The notes beneath the pieces were generated by a model. The model was not told the origin of the DNA. It saw only the letters and a list, made by a program, of their open reading frames with translations, and searched no databases. Of a DNA stretch of 5,584 nucleotides, positions 1 through 5,584 are shown one piece after another. The stretch is from an uncultured Alphaproteobacteria bacterium. GTDB taxonomy: Bacteria; Pseudomonadota; Alphaproteobacteria; Rhodobacterales; Rhodobacteraceae. Position 1 is the stretch's first letter; every line of letters begins with the position of its first letter. The stretch covers positions 8,878 to 14,461 of the forward strand of contig CAKMZE010000066.1 of assembly GCA_929200295.1 (NCBI GenBank), in the 5' to 3' direction. The position numbers and the translations under genes were made by a program.

Positions 1-540
1 TTACCCACGCGCCGCAACGTTTTCCATCGCTTGGCTCAGCTCATGCACCAATGTTTGCGCCATTGAGCGCATTGCCATGATTTCAAAAGTTTTTGCATCA
101 ATGCGGGTGATGCTGACATGCATATGCCCAAGCAGTGTCCGCGCCGTATGATTGCTGCGAAACTGCGGACGTCTGAGATCAACAGGCACAAGACGTGCCA
201 AAACATCCTCGGCCCCTTTGCCAGTGAGCCGCACAACGGCCCAAGCATCTGATTGATCCGTCACAGCAGCCCCAGTGAGCGTAGGCGGTGCCTCACCACA
301 TATCATCGCGGCCCCCTGCCCGATCCATGTGATCCGCACCCTATCAGACAGCAGGCTGCGGTTTGGGCTGGGAAACCCGACACCGAATGTTGATTTGAGT
401 GCCGCTGACACCTGTCTGCTTTGCCCTTGATATGGCGCGATGCTTGTCATCGCTGGATATGCATCCTCAGCCAGCGTCATCAGGCCAATGCTGCGGGGCA
501 AAAGCCCAGCGCAGGGTGTTTTTTCGATCAACTTAACCAC
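1..540 (-). CDS. soxG: Sarcosine oxidase gamma subunit
   Basis: Smallest of the two folate-fold-related subunits of heterotetrameric sarcosine oxidase. It contacts the alpha subunit in the cytoplasmic complex and has no catalytic centre of its own in characterised enzymes. I call it from position (last gene of a B-D-A-G operon), length (179 aa, usual for SoxG) and an N-terminal pattern TPCAGLLP...IG..TL that I recognise from rhodobacterial SoxG, followed by SIAPYQGQ and a GFPSPNR motif. The frame is open to a TTG at 564, but the best start is GTG at 540-538 (protein begins MVKLIEKTP). It has an AAGGAG nine bases upstream and overlaps the end of soxA by only 8 nt, which suggests translational coupling. 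The TAA stop lies at the very edge of the window, so what follows (often one-carbon genes such as folD or purU) cannot be seen. The family call is confident; the start is fairly confident. Confidence 0.9.
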   Translation of the reverse strand: MVKLIEKTPCAGLLPRSIGLMTLAEDAYPAMTSIAPYQGQSRQVSAALKSTFGVGFPSPNRSLLSDRVRITWIGQGAAMICGEAPPTLTGAAVTDQSDAWAVVRLTGKGAEDVLARLVPVDLRRPQFRSNHTARTLLGHMHVSITRIDAKTFEIMAMRSMAQTLVHELSQAMENVAARG

Positions 541-3454
541 GCACACGCTCTCCTTTTGGATCAAACATCACAGGGGCACACACCTCGCACAGGGTGTCTA
601 TGCCGCGCAAATGATCAACAAAGCGCAGGGTTTCACCGATACGCGCCCGCCCGTTTTGCAAGAACGCGAGACCGATCTCACCGTCCAGCGTTGGTGAATA
701 GCACACGGATGTGACATGGCCTTGGCTATTGACGCGCACAGATTCTGCGGCTTGTTCAAACAAATGCGCACCCGCGCTGAGTTTGACATCACCTGTTATT
801 GCACACACCCCGACCATCTGCCGACGTTCAGGGCCGTGTAGACCGGGGCGCCCAGCCATAGTCTGACCAATGCAGTCTTTCTTGCGCGAGACCATAGCAT
901 CCATCCCCAGATCAAAGGCAGTCACCCGGCCATCAATCTCGGCATGGGTGATAAAGCCTTTTTCAATCCGCAAAACATTGAGCGCCTCCATCCCATAAGC
1001 GCCCCCGCCCATGGCTTCGGCTTGCGCAGTGAGCAGGCGAAAGAGACTATCGCCATAACGGGCGGGCACTGCGATTTCATAGGCCAGCTCACCCGAAAAG
1101 GAGATCCGAAACAGCCGCCCCGGAATACCCAACACATCAACAGCCCCACAGCCCATAAAGGGCCAGGCCTCATTACTGATATCTGCGGATGTCACCCCAG
1201 ACAGCAGCTCTCTTGATCGCGGACCTGCGACCGCGAATTGCGCCCATTGTTCCGTGACAGAGGCCACTTGCACATCAAGACCCGGGCGCAAAACCTGGCG
1301 CACATATTCAAGATGGCGCATCACCTGACCTGCCGCCGCTGTGGTCGTGGTCATCACATAATGATCATCCCCGAGACGCGCAGTTGTGCCATCATCCATC
1401 ACATGGCCGTCTTCGCGAAGCATTAACCCATAGCGGGTCCGCCCAAGCTTGAGCGTCGAAAACGTGTTGGTATAGACGAAATCCAGAAACACGGCGGCAT
1501 CCGGCCCTTGGACATCAATTTTGCCCAAGGTTGAGACATCACAAACGCCCACCACATTGCGCACATATTCCACCTCGCGATCACAGCTTTGCTGCCATGT
1601 GGTTTCGCCTGATTGTGGGAAATACGACGGGCGATACCATAGCCCCGCTTCGATCATTGGCGCATTACGCCCTAGGCTCGCGGCATGTGAGGTGGTAAAA
1701 CGCTCAGGCGCAAAGCCTGAGCCTTGCGCCCCTGCCCCCATGGCTGCAATCGCCACAGGCACAAAGGGTGGGCGATAGGTGGTCGTCCCTGTTTCCGGGA
1801 TGCTCCGGCCTGTGACATCGGCCAAAACAGCCAGTGCCGACACGTTAGAAGATTTGCCTTGATCCGGCGCCATGCCTTGGGTCGTGTAACGTTTCATATG
1901 CTCGACTGAGACAAAGTTTTCTTGCGCCGCTAATGCGACATCTTTCACATGCACATCGTTCTGGAAATCGAGCCACTTGCGCCCACGTCCTTCGACCAGC
2001 CAGAGCGGCACAATCTGATAGGGGCTTGTATCTGCCGCGGGAATAATGGGTTTCTTTTTGACGACAAATCCCAGATCTTTTGCAATGGTCGCGGCCATCT
2101 CTGCGGCTTCGGTCAAACAGCCGCTGGTATCAAAGGTGCCGTTGCACGCCCCTGCGGTAACAAGCCCCGGCACAGCGTCAGGCGTTGGCACAAAGGCTGC
2201 AAGCGTTTCATCCCATCGCGGACGCCCGTTCATGTGACAGGTCAAATGCAGCGATGGGTTCCACCCGCCCGAGATGGCAAGGCAATCACAGCTGATCTGA
2301 ATATCCTCTGTTTCGGTTGAAACGGTAACCCCTGTCAGACCATGACGCCCCTTTGTTGCGGTGACTTGCCCACCTGCAATCAGCTGATAATCACCCTGCG
2401 CCTGTGCCCCATGCCGGCTATCGATCACCGCAGCCACACGCACACCAGCGGCGAGCAAATCAACAGCCGTGCGATGCGCGTCATCATTATTGCCAAAAAC
2501 AGCGACCGCCTGCCCCGGTGCCACGCCCCATCTGTTGACATAAGCGCGCACTCCGCTGGCCAGAATGATCCCCGGGCGGTCATTATTGGGAAAGGCAATC
2601 GGGCGCTCCAGCGCGCCAGCACATAAAATCGCACGTTTCGCAACAATGCGCCAAAAGCACTCAAGCGGTAGATCATCGCGGCGCGGCAAGTGATGACCAA
2701 CACGTTCAAGCGCGGCAAATGTTCCCTGATCATAAGCCCCCGTCACCGTTGTGCGCGTCATGATTCGCACATTTGGCATCGCCTCAAGCGCAGCCACAGT
2801 TGCGGCGATCCAATCGCGTGCTGGTGCACCTTCGATCATTTCACGCTCGGATAGCAACTGCCCCCCCAGCGCGCTATCCTCATGGGCTAAAATCACATCC
2901 GCCCCCGCCTGCCCAGCGGTTAACGCCGCCATCAGCCCCGCAGGACCGCCGCCAATCACGAGGACATCGCAAAAGCCAAAGGCCTTTTCATACAGCGTTT
3001 CATTATGCTTGGCTGAAAGCCCACCCAAACCAGCTGCACGGCGGATCACCGGCTCGTACAGCTTTTCCCAAAATGCCTTTGGCCACATAAATGTTTTATA
3101 ATAAAACCCCGCGCCTAAGAAGGGCGAGATCAGATCGTTCACCGCCATCATATCAAACCGCAAGGATGGCCATGCGTTTTGGGAATACGCGTCGAGCCCC
3201 TCATAGACCTCTTGCACAGTGGCACGCACGTTTGGGTCTATGTTCGCCCCACGGCCGATAGTGACAAGCGCATTGGGTTCCTCGGATCCTGCGGTCATGA
3301 TCCCGCGCGGGCGGTGGTATTTAAACGACCGCGCGACGTGTTTTACACCATTGGCCAGCAATGCAGATGCGAGCGTTTCGCCGGGCACGGCCTGCATTGG
3401 CACCCCGTCAAAGGTGAAATTTACAGTGGCCTCGGGGGTATTGGGTAATCTCAT
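533..3454 (-). CDS. soxA: Sarcosine oxidase alpha subunit (NAD/folate-binding)
   Basis: Large subunit (973 aa, normal for the family) of heterotetrameric sarcosine oxidase. In studied enzymes it binds NAD+ and tetrahydrofolate and transfers the one-carbon unit from the imine formed on SoxB to give 5,10-methylene-THF. Visible domains: a ferredoxin-like fold at about 10-95 (GETLASALLANG, RSFKYHRPRGI) with no cysteine, so no 2Fe-2S cluster; a first Rossmann motif GGGPAGL at 168-174; a second nucleotide-binding stretch with degenerate VFGNNDDA at 319-326; a GACNGTFDTSGC element near 435-446 closing the disulfide-oxidoreductase-like part; and a GcvT-like aminomethyltransferase region from about 600 to 965, with VMDDG at 685-689, corresponding to the conserved aspartate region of GcvT, and FSGELAYEIAVP at 786-797. 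The ATG overlaps the soxD stop as ATGA and has AAGGTG upstream. No frameshift or missing segment is seen. Confidence 0.97.
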   Translation of the reverse strand: MRLPNTPEATVNFTFDGVPMQAVPGETLASALLANGVKHVARSFKYHRPRGIMTAGSEEPNALVTIGRGANIDPNVRATVQEVYEGLDAYSQNAWPSLRFDMMAVNDLISPFLGAGFYYKTFMWPKAFWEKLYEPVIRRAAGLGGLSAKHNETLYEKAFGFCDVLVIGGGPAGLMAALTAGQAGADVILAHEDSALGGQLLSEREMIEGAPARDWIAATVAALEAMPNVRIMTRTTVTGAYDQGTFAALERVGHHLPRRDDLPLECFWRIVAKRAILCAGALERPIAFPNNDRPGIILASGVRAYVNRWGVAPGQAVAVFGNNDDAHRTAVDLLAAGVRVAAVIDSRHGAQAQGDYQLIAGGQVTATKGRHGLTGVTVSTETEDIQISCDCLAISGGWNPSLHLTCHMNGRPRWDETLAAFVPTPDAVPGLVTAGACNGTFDTSGCLTEAAEMAATIAKDLGFVVKKKPIIPAADTSPYQIVPLWLVEGRGRKWLDFQNDVHVKDVALAAQENFVSVEHMKRYTTQGMAPDQGKSSNVSALAVLADVTGRSIPETGTTTYRPPFVPVAIAAMGAGAQGSGFAPERFTTSHAASLGRNAPMIEAGLWYRPSYFPQSGETTWQQSCDREVEYVRNVVGVCDVSTLGKIDVQGPDAAVFLDFVYTNTFSTLKLGRTRYGLMLREDGHVMDDGTTARLGDDHYVMTTTTAAAGQVMRHLEYVRQVLRPGLDVQVASVTEQWAQFAVAGPRSRELLSGVTSADISNEAWPFMGCGAVDVLGIPGRLFRISFSGELAYEIAVPARYGDSLFRLLTAQAEAMGGGAYGMEALNVLRIEKGFITHAEIDGRVTAFDLGMDAMVSRKKDCIGQTMAGRPGLHGPERRQMVGVCAITGDVKLSAGAHLFEQAAESVRVNSQGHVTSVCYSPTLDGEIGLAFLQNGRARIGETLRFVDHLRGIDTLCEVCAPVMFDPKGERVRG
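550..555 (-). promoter_or_regulatory. Ribosome binding site deciding the soxG start
   Basis: AAGGAG on the minus strand inside the 3' end of soxA, nine bases before the GTG at 540-538. It favours that GTG over the in-frame TTG at 564, which would place this site inside the coding sequence, and over another GTG at 546, which would be only three bases away. Confidence 0.7.
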
Positions 3455-3714
3455 CGTGTCACCTTTGCCGCGAGGGTCACATTATTTACAGCATGCGTGA
3501 CCGTGTTGCGATCAACAACGACCCATGCACCGCATCCTGCCTCATGCTGCCACAAATCTTGTGTATCGCCTGCGGGGTTGTCGCGGTTATGGATATAGTC
3601 ATCCCACGCGGCTTCACCCGCATCAGGAGATGGGCGTCTAAGTGCGACGGCGTCACCGACATAGTAAAACTCGCGGCGATCTCTTTCACCGCACAAAGGG
3701 CATGTGATCCGCAT
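3451..3714 (-). CDS. soxD: Sarcosine oxidase delta subunit (zinc-binding)
   Basis: Small 87-aa subunit that packs against the rest of the sarcosine oxidase complex and carries a structural zinc in studied homologues. The N-terminus MRITCPLCGERDRREF is the family signature. The likely zinc ligands are visible as Cys5 and Cys8 (CPLC) plus His57 and Cys61 (HEAGC), a Cys3-His set. The motif DDYIHNRDNPAG, also typical of the family, is at 38-49. The frame extends upstream to a GTG at 3738, but the ATG at 3714-3712 is preferred: it gives the standard MRITCPLC start and follows an AAGAGG at a five-base spacing. The gene starts 38 nt after soxB ends, and its TGA is shared with the soxA start in an ATGA overlap, so SoxD and SoxA are probably translationally coupled. 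Confidence 0.96.
   Translation of the reverse strand: MRITCPLCGERDRREFYYVGDAVALRRPSPDAGEAAWDDYIHNRDNPAGDTQDLWQHEAGCGAWVVVDRNTVTHAVNNVTLAAKVTR
3460..3465 (-). promoter_or_regulatory. Ribosome binding site of soxA
   Basis: AAGGTG within the last codons of soxD, five bases before the soxA ATG at 3454-3452. Together with the ATGA stop-start overlap it supports coupled translation of SoxD and SoxA. Confidence 0.6.
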
Positions 3715-3719
3715 CCTAG

Positions 3720-3725
3720 CCTCTT
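3720..3725 (-). promoter_or_regulatory. Ribosome binding site deciding the soxD start
   Basis: AAGAGG in the 38-nt soxB-soxD gap, five bases before the ATG at 3714-3712. It selects that ATG over the in-frame GTG at 3738, whose use would put this site inside the gene and add eight residues not expected in SoxD. Confidence 0.65.
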
Positions 3726-3752
3726 TCCTGCTTTGCACACGGCATGGCGCGC

Positions 3753-5006
3753 TTAGTGTAAATTATGCTGTGCACCTGTGCCCTCCTCATCCATCAGACC
3801 AACGCCATCACGAAACCGATCTAAGCGGAAACCTGCGGCTGTCTCATGGCTTTCGCCTGTTGCCATCAGATGGGCAAGCGCCCACCCGGATGCAGGCACC
3901 GCCTTGAACCCGCCATAACACCAGCCACAGTCGAGAAAGAGCCCATCGGTTGGGGTTTTATCAATAATCGGGCTGCCATCAGGGGTCATATCCATGATCC
4001 CCCCCCAAGACCGCAGGACCTTGGCCTTGCCGATCATCGGCATCAAGGTCATGCCTGCTTCCATCACATGCTCTTTCATCGGTAGATTGCCACGCTGCGC
4101 ATATGAGGCGTAAAAATCGAGATCGCCACCGAAAACCAAACCACCCTTATCGGACTGGCTGATATAAAAATGCCCCATGCCAAAGCTGATCACATGGTCA
4201 ATTACTGGCTTGAGCCCTTCGGTCACAAAGGCCTGTAAAACATGGCTCTCAATCGGTAAACGCATGCCCGCCATTGCCGCCACTTGCCCCGAACGCCCCG
4301 CCGTCACGATCGCCACTTTCTTGGTCTTGATCACCCCGCGGGTGGTTTGCACACCTGTGACCTTTCCTGCGGTAATATCAATCCCGGTCACCTCGCACTG
4401 CTGGATCAGATCAACGCCGCGCTGGTCCGCGCCGCGCGCATACCCCCAGGCAACCGCATCATGGCGCGCACTGCCGCCGCGTGGATGGTAAAGACCGCCA
4501 TAAATCGGGAAACGTGTGTTCTCAAAATCAAGATAAGGCACTAAATTTCGCACGCCTTCGCGGTCAAGCAGGATCGCATCGTCACCCTGATTGACCATTG
4601 CATTGCCACGCCGCACAAAGGCATCACGCTGCCCATCTGAATGAAATAAATTGATGATCCCACGCTGCGACATCATCGTATTGTAGTTCAAATCCTGCTC
4701 CATCCCCTCCCATAATTTCAGCGAATGCGAGTAAAATTCAGAGTTCCCAGGCAGGAAATAATTGGCGCGCACGATGGTCGTGTTGCGCCCGATATTACCA
4801 CTGCCAAGATCGCCTTTTTCTAGGACAGCAATATTGGTCATCCCATGGTTTTTAGCGAGATAATAAGCCGTCGAAAGCCCATGCCCGCCGCCACCAATAA
4901 TAATCGCATCATATTCTGATTTTGGCTCTGGATTGCGCCAAACAGGCCTCCAGCCCTTTTGACCAAAGAGCCCCTCTTTGATCACTTTAAAACCAGAATA
5001 CCCCAT
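3753..5006 (-). CDS. soxB: Sarcosine oxidase beta subunit (FAD/FMN catalytic)
   Basis: Catalytic flavoprotein subunit (417 aa, full length) of heterotetrameric sarcosine oxidase and first gene of the operon. It oxidises the N-methyl amine of sarcosine on a non-covalent FAD; electrons pass to an FMN at the SoxA/SoxB interface, where O2 becomes H2O2. The FAD-binding dinucleotide motif IGGGGHG is at 37-43 and the ribose-binding acidic residue of the fold is Glu63 in VLEKG. RHDAVAWGYARGAD begins at 181; its His182 is the best candidate for covalent FMN attachment, judged by position relative to Lys368 of the C-terminal GWCYGGFKAVP motif (361-371), which matches the catalytic lysine region of the family. 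SWGGIMDMTPDGSPIID (333-349) is also typical. The ATG at 5006 gives the usual MxYSGFKV-type N-terminus; the upstream ribosome site is a weak G-run (5015-5020). DAO-family monomeric oxidases are excluded by the neighbouring D, A and G subunits. Confidence 0.97.
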   Translation of the reverse strand: MGYSGFKVIKEGLFGQKGWRPVWRNPEPKSEYDAIIIGGGGHGLSTAYYLAKNHGMTNIAVLEKGDLGSGNIGRNTTIVRANYFLPGNSEFYSHSLKLWEGMEQDLNYNTMMSQRGIINLFHSDGQRDAFVRRGNAMVNQGDDAILLDREGVRNLVPYLDFENTRFPIYGGLYHPRGGSARHDAVAWGYARGADQRGVDLIQQCEVTGIDITAGKVTGVQTTRGVIKTKKVAIVTAGRSGQVAAMAGMRLPIESHVLQAFVTEGLKPVIDHVISFGMGHFYISQSDKGGLVFGGDLDFYASYAQRGNLPMKEHVMEAGMTLMPMIGKAKVLRSWGGIMDMTPDGSPIIDKTPTDGLFLDCGWCYGGFKAVPASGWALAHLMATGESHETAAGFRLDRFRDGVGLMDEEGTGAQHNLH

Positions 5007-5046
5007 CGCGAATGCCCCCCGAATCCGTTGTCAGATTGAGCACTAA

Positions 5047-5074
5047 ATTTTATGAAACTTGCAAGAGCTGCCAA
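5047..5074 (-). promoter_or_regulatory. Sigma70-like promoter of the soxBDAG operon
   Basis: On the minus strand TTGGCA (5074-5069, five of six matches to TTGACA) is followed after 16 nt by TAAAAT (5052-5047, five of six matches to TATAAT). Transcription would start near 5040, giving a leader of about 34 nt before the soxB ATG. It is the best promoter match I found on the soxB side. The prediction is by eye only; no start site is known. Confidence 0.55.
5058..5065. promoter_or_regulatory. Perfect 8-bp palindrome CTTGCAAG in the soxB promoter spacer
   Basis: CTTGCAAG reads the same on both strands and lies wholly inside the 16-nt spacer between the proposed -35 and -10 boxes of soxB, roughly 52 nt before the start codon. 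A repressor bound here would block RNA polymerase, so it could be an operator. An 8-bp palindrome alone can arise by chance, and no regulator gene is visible in the window to pair with it. Confidence 0.3.
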
Positions 5075-5194
5075 TGGAATTTTGTCTTTGGGTAATGCCA
5101 AACCTCAGTTTTTATGAGCAAAAACAAACGAGGTGATGGCGCGCATTACTTCGTTATAAAGATTCTGAAATTTTCATCAAAACCTTATCATTCC

Positions 5195-5210
5195 TTAAGT
5201 GAATTTTAAC
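5195..5210 (+). promoter_or_regulatory. CtrA-like binding box (TTAA-N7-TTAAC)
   Basis: TTAA at 5195-5198, seven bases, then TTAAC at 5206-5210, an exact match to the consensus TTAA-N7-TTAAC of the alphaproteobacterial cell-cycle and motility regulator CtrA. It lies 203 nt before the 5413 ATG of the TadG-like gene and 189 nt upstream of soxB. CtrA controls pilus genes such as pilA in Caulobacter, so the pilus gene is the likelier target. The region is AT-rich, which raises the chance of a random match, and I see no convincing -10 box at the usual distance downstream. Confidence 0.4.
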
Positions 5211-5219
5211 ATTGGTTAA
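5206..5219. repeat. Inverted repeat TTAAC-N4-GTTAA
   Basis: Perfect five-base arms TTAAC (5206-5210) and GTTAA (5215-5219) with the four-base centre ATTG. The left arm is also the right half of the CtrA-like box, so three TTAA elements stand in a row at 5195, 5206 and 5216. It could be a second protein-binding half-site cluster or simply a by-product of AT-rich sequence. Confidence 0.4.
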
Positions 5220-5267
5220 TGAAACACTACCAAAATCGGTAACAATCAGAGGCAATCCACATCTTTG

Positions 5268-5286
5268 TTTCATTTCGCACATGAAA
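5268..5286. repeat. Inverted repeat TTTCAT-N7-ATGAAA
   Basis: Perfect six-base arms TTTCAT (5268-5273) and ATGAAA (5281-5286) around the seven-base centre TTCGCAC, in the divergent region 127 nt before the 5413 start. The arm spacing is compatible with a dimeric regulator contacting successive grooves. It is too weak and too AT-rich to be a terminator, and no T-run follows. Confidence 0.3.
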
Positions 5287-5412
5287 TCTCTCAAAATTAG
5301 CTCTGTTTCGGTCAAATTTCCGCCACAGCGAAATGCTTAATTATCCCAAATGTAAATGTATGTGCCGCCATTCGTTTGGGGGTTACATCTAAGTTCAGTT
5401 GGATTGCGTGTT

Positions 5413-5584
5413 ATGGTTACTCAAAGAAACTGTGTCTATAATTGGATCGAAAATATGTCAGTCAAATCACGTCTGAAGAATTTTAAACAAGACGAAGATG
5501 GGGGTATGATTATCTTTTCATTGTATCTCCTTATGACAATGTTGATCGTGGCAGGTTTAGCCATTGACTTTATGGAGTTTGAGG
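5413..5584 (+). CDS. TadG-like Tad/Flp pilus assembly protein, N-terminal fragment
   Basis: Only the first 57 codons are in the window and the frame is open at the edge. The visible protein has a basic, polar N-terminus (SVKSRLKNFKQ), the motif DEDG at residues 27-30, and then a single hydrophobic segment (about 32-51, MIIFSLYLLMTMLIVAGLAI) ending in DFMEFE. This basic stretch, EDG, hydrophobic helix and D-x-M-x-x-E pattern is the N-terminal Tad domain of TadE/TadG-like proteins, pseudopilin-like membrane proteins of the Tad/Flp pilus system. I recognise the rhodobacterial version, which usually continues into a long periplasmic region. Starts are ambiguous: ATG at 5413, 5455 (in frame, giving MSVKSRLKNF) and 5356 all follow an in-frame stop at 5353. 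A GGA eight to nine bases upstream of both 5413 and 5455 does not decide. It is divergent from soxB and functionally unrelated to it. Confidence 0.75.
   Translation, partial: MVTQRNCVYNWIENMSVKSRLKNFKQDEDGGMIIFSLYLLMTMLIVAGLAIDFMEFE

Larger units (their letters stand above)
5007..5412. other. AT-rich divergent intergenic region between soxB and the TadG-like gene
   Basis: This 406-nt stretch has no coding region I can support and is visibly richer in A+T than the genes. It holds the soxB promoter with its palindrome near 5047-5074, the CtrA-like box at 5195-5210, and dyads at 5166-5176 (TGAAA-T-TTTCA), 5206-5219 and 5268-5286. I see no tRNA, no hairpin with a T-run and no recognisable riboswitch, including the glycine riboswitch one might look for next to glycine metabolism. 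The plus-strand promoter of the pilus gene is not clear by eye. Confidence 0.7.

Noticed and set aside
1949..2320. Plus-strand open frame of 123 codons inside soxA
   Set aside because: It lies wholly antisense to an intact, well-recognised soxA, its translation resembles no family I know, and it is low-complexity in the way antisense frames of GC-rich codons are. The other plus-strand frames across 421-4544 (for example 2751-3101) are rejected for the same reason.
3486..3740. Minus-strand 84-codon frame overlapping soxD
   Set aside because: It is out of frame with soxD, whose CPLC...HxxxC zinc pattern and family N-terminus make it the real gene.
4485..4487. His174 of SoxB (in GLYHPRGG) as the covalent FMN residue
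   Set aside because: This position is not a histidine in the homologues I remember; His182 in the RHDAVAWG motif is the conserved one and fits the spacing to the C-terminal lysine better.
5155..5160. Plus-strand TATAAA as a -10 box for the TadG-like gene
   Set aside because: There is no acceptable -35 at 16-18 nt, and the leader would exceed 250 nt.
5153..5180. Second minus-strand promoter candidate TTGATG-N16-TATAAC upstream of soxB
   Set aside because: The -10 is good but the -35 matches only four of six bases, and in AT-rich DNA such pairs are expected by chance. The site at 5047-5074 is better and closer.
5007..5412. Glycine riboswitch or other structured leader before soxB
   Set aside because: I looked because the enzyme makes glycine, but I find no paired-aptamer pattern, and the leader predicted from the promoter is only about 34 nt.

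Overview
The window looks like a chromosomal segment from a marine-type alphaproteobacterium of the Rhodobacteraceae (Roseobacter group). This rests on two things I recognise in the protein sequences. One is a complete four-subunit sarcosine oxidase of the alphaproteobacterial type. The other is the start of a TadG-like pilus-assembly protein with a DEDG motif just before its membrane segment, a pattern I associate with this family. Coding DNA is moderately GC-rich, while the single intergenic gap is clearly AT-rich. The genus cannot be fixed from the sequence alone.

Layout: nearly 90% of the window (1-5006) is one minus-strand operon, read right to left as soxB (5006-3753), soxD (3714-3451), soxA (3454-533) and soxG (540-1). 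SoxB and soxD are 38 nt apart, soxD and soxA share an ATGA overlap, and soxA and soxG overlap by 8 nt. All four reading frames are intact. A 406-nt AT-rich divergent region (5007-5412) follows. It holds a good sigma70-like promoter for soxB with an 8-bp palindrome in its spacer, a match to the CtrA consensus TTAA-N7-TTAAC, and several short dyads. From 5413 to the window edge runs the start of a plus-strand gene for a TadG-like Tad/Flp pilus protein.

Function: SoxB (flavin catalytic subunit), SoxA (NAD- and folate-binding subunit), SoxD (small zinc subunit) and SoxG form heterotetrameric sarcosine oxidase. This cytoplasmic enzyme oxidatively demethylates sarcosine to glycine. The one-carbon unit goes to tetrahydrofolate as 5,10-methylene-THF, and O2 is reduced to H2O2. 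It is the last demethylation step in glycine betaine, choline and creatine breakdown. The pilus gene belongs to a different process and only shares the divergent regulatory region.

The genes themselves are well-known types, and I did not find an undescribed system. The most worthwhile leads are regulatory: the CtrA-like box and the palindrome inside the soxB promoter.
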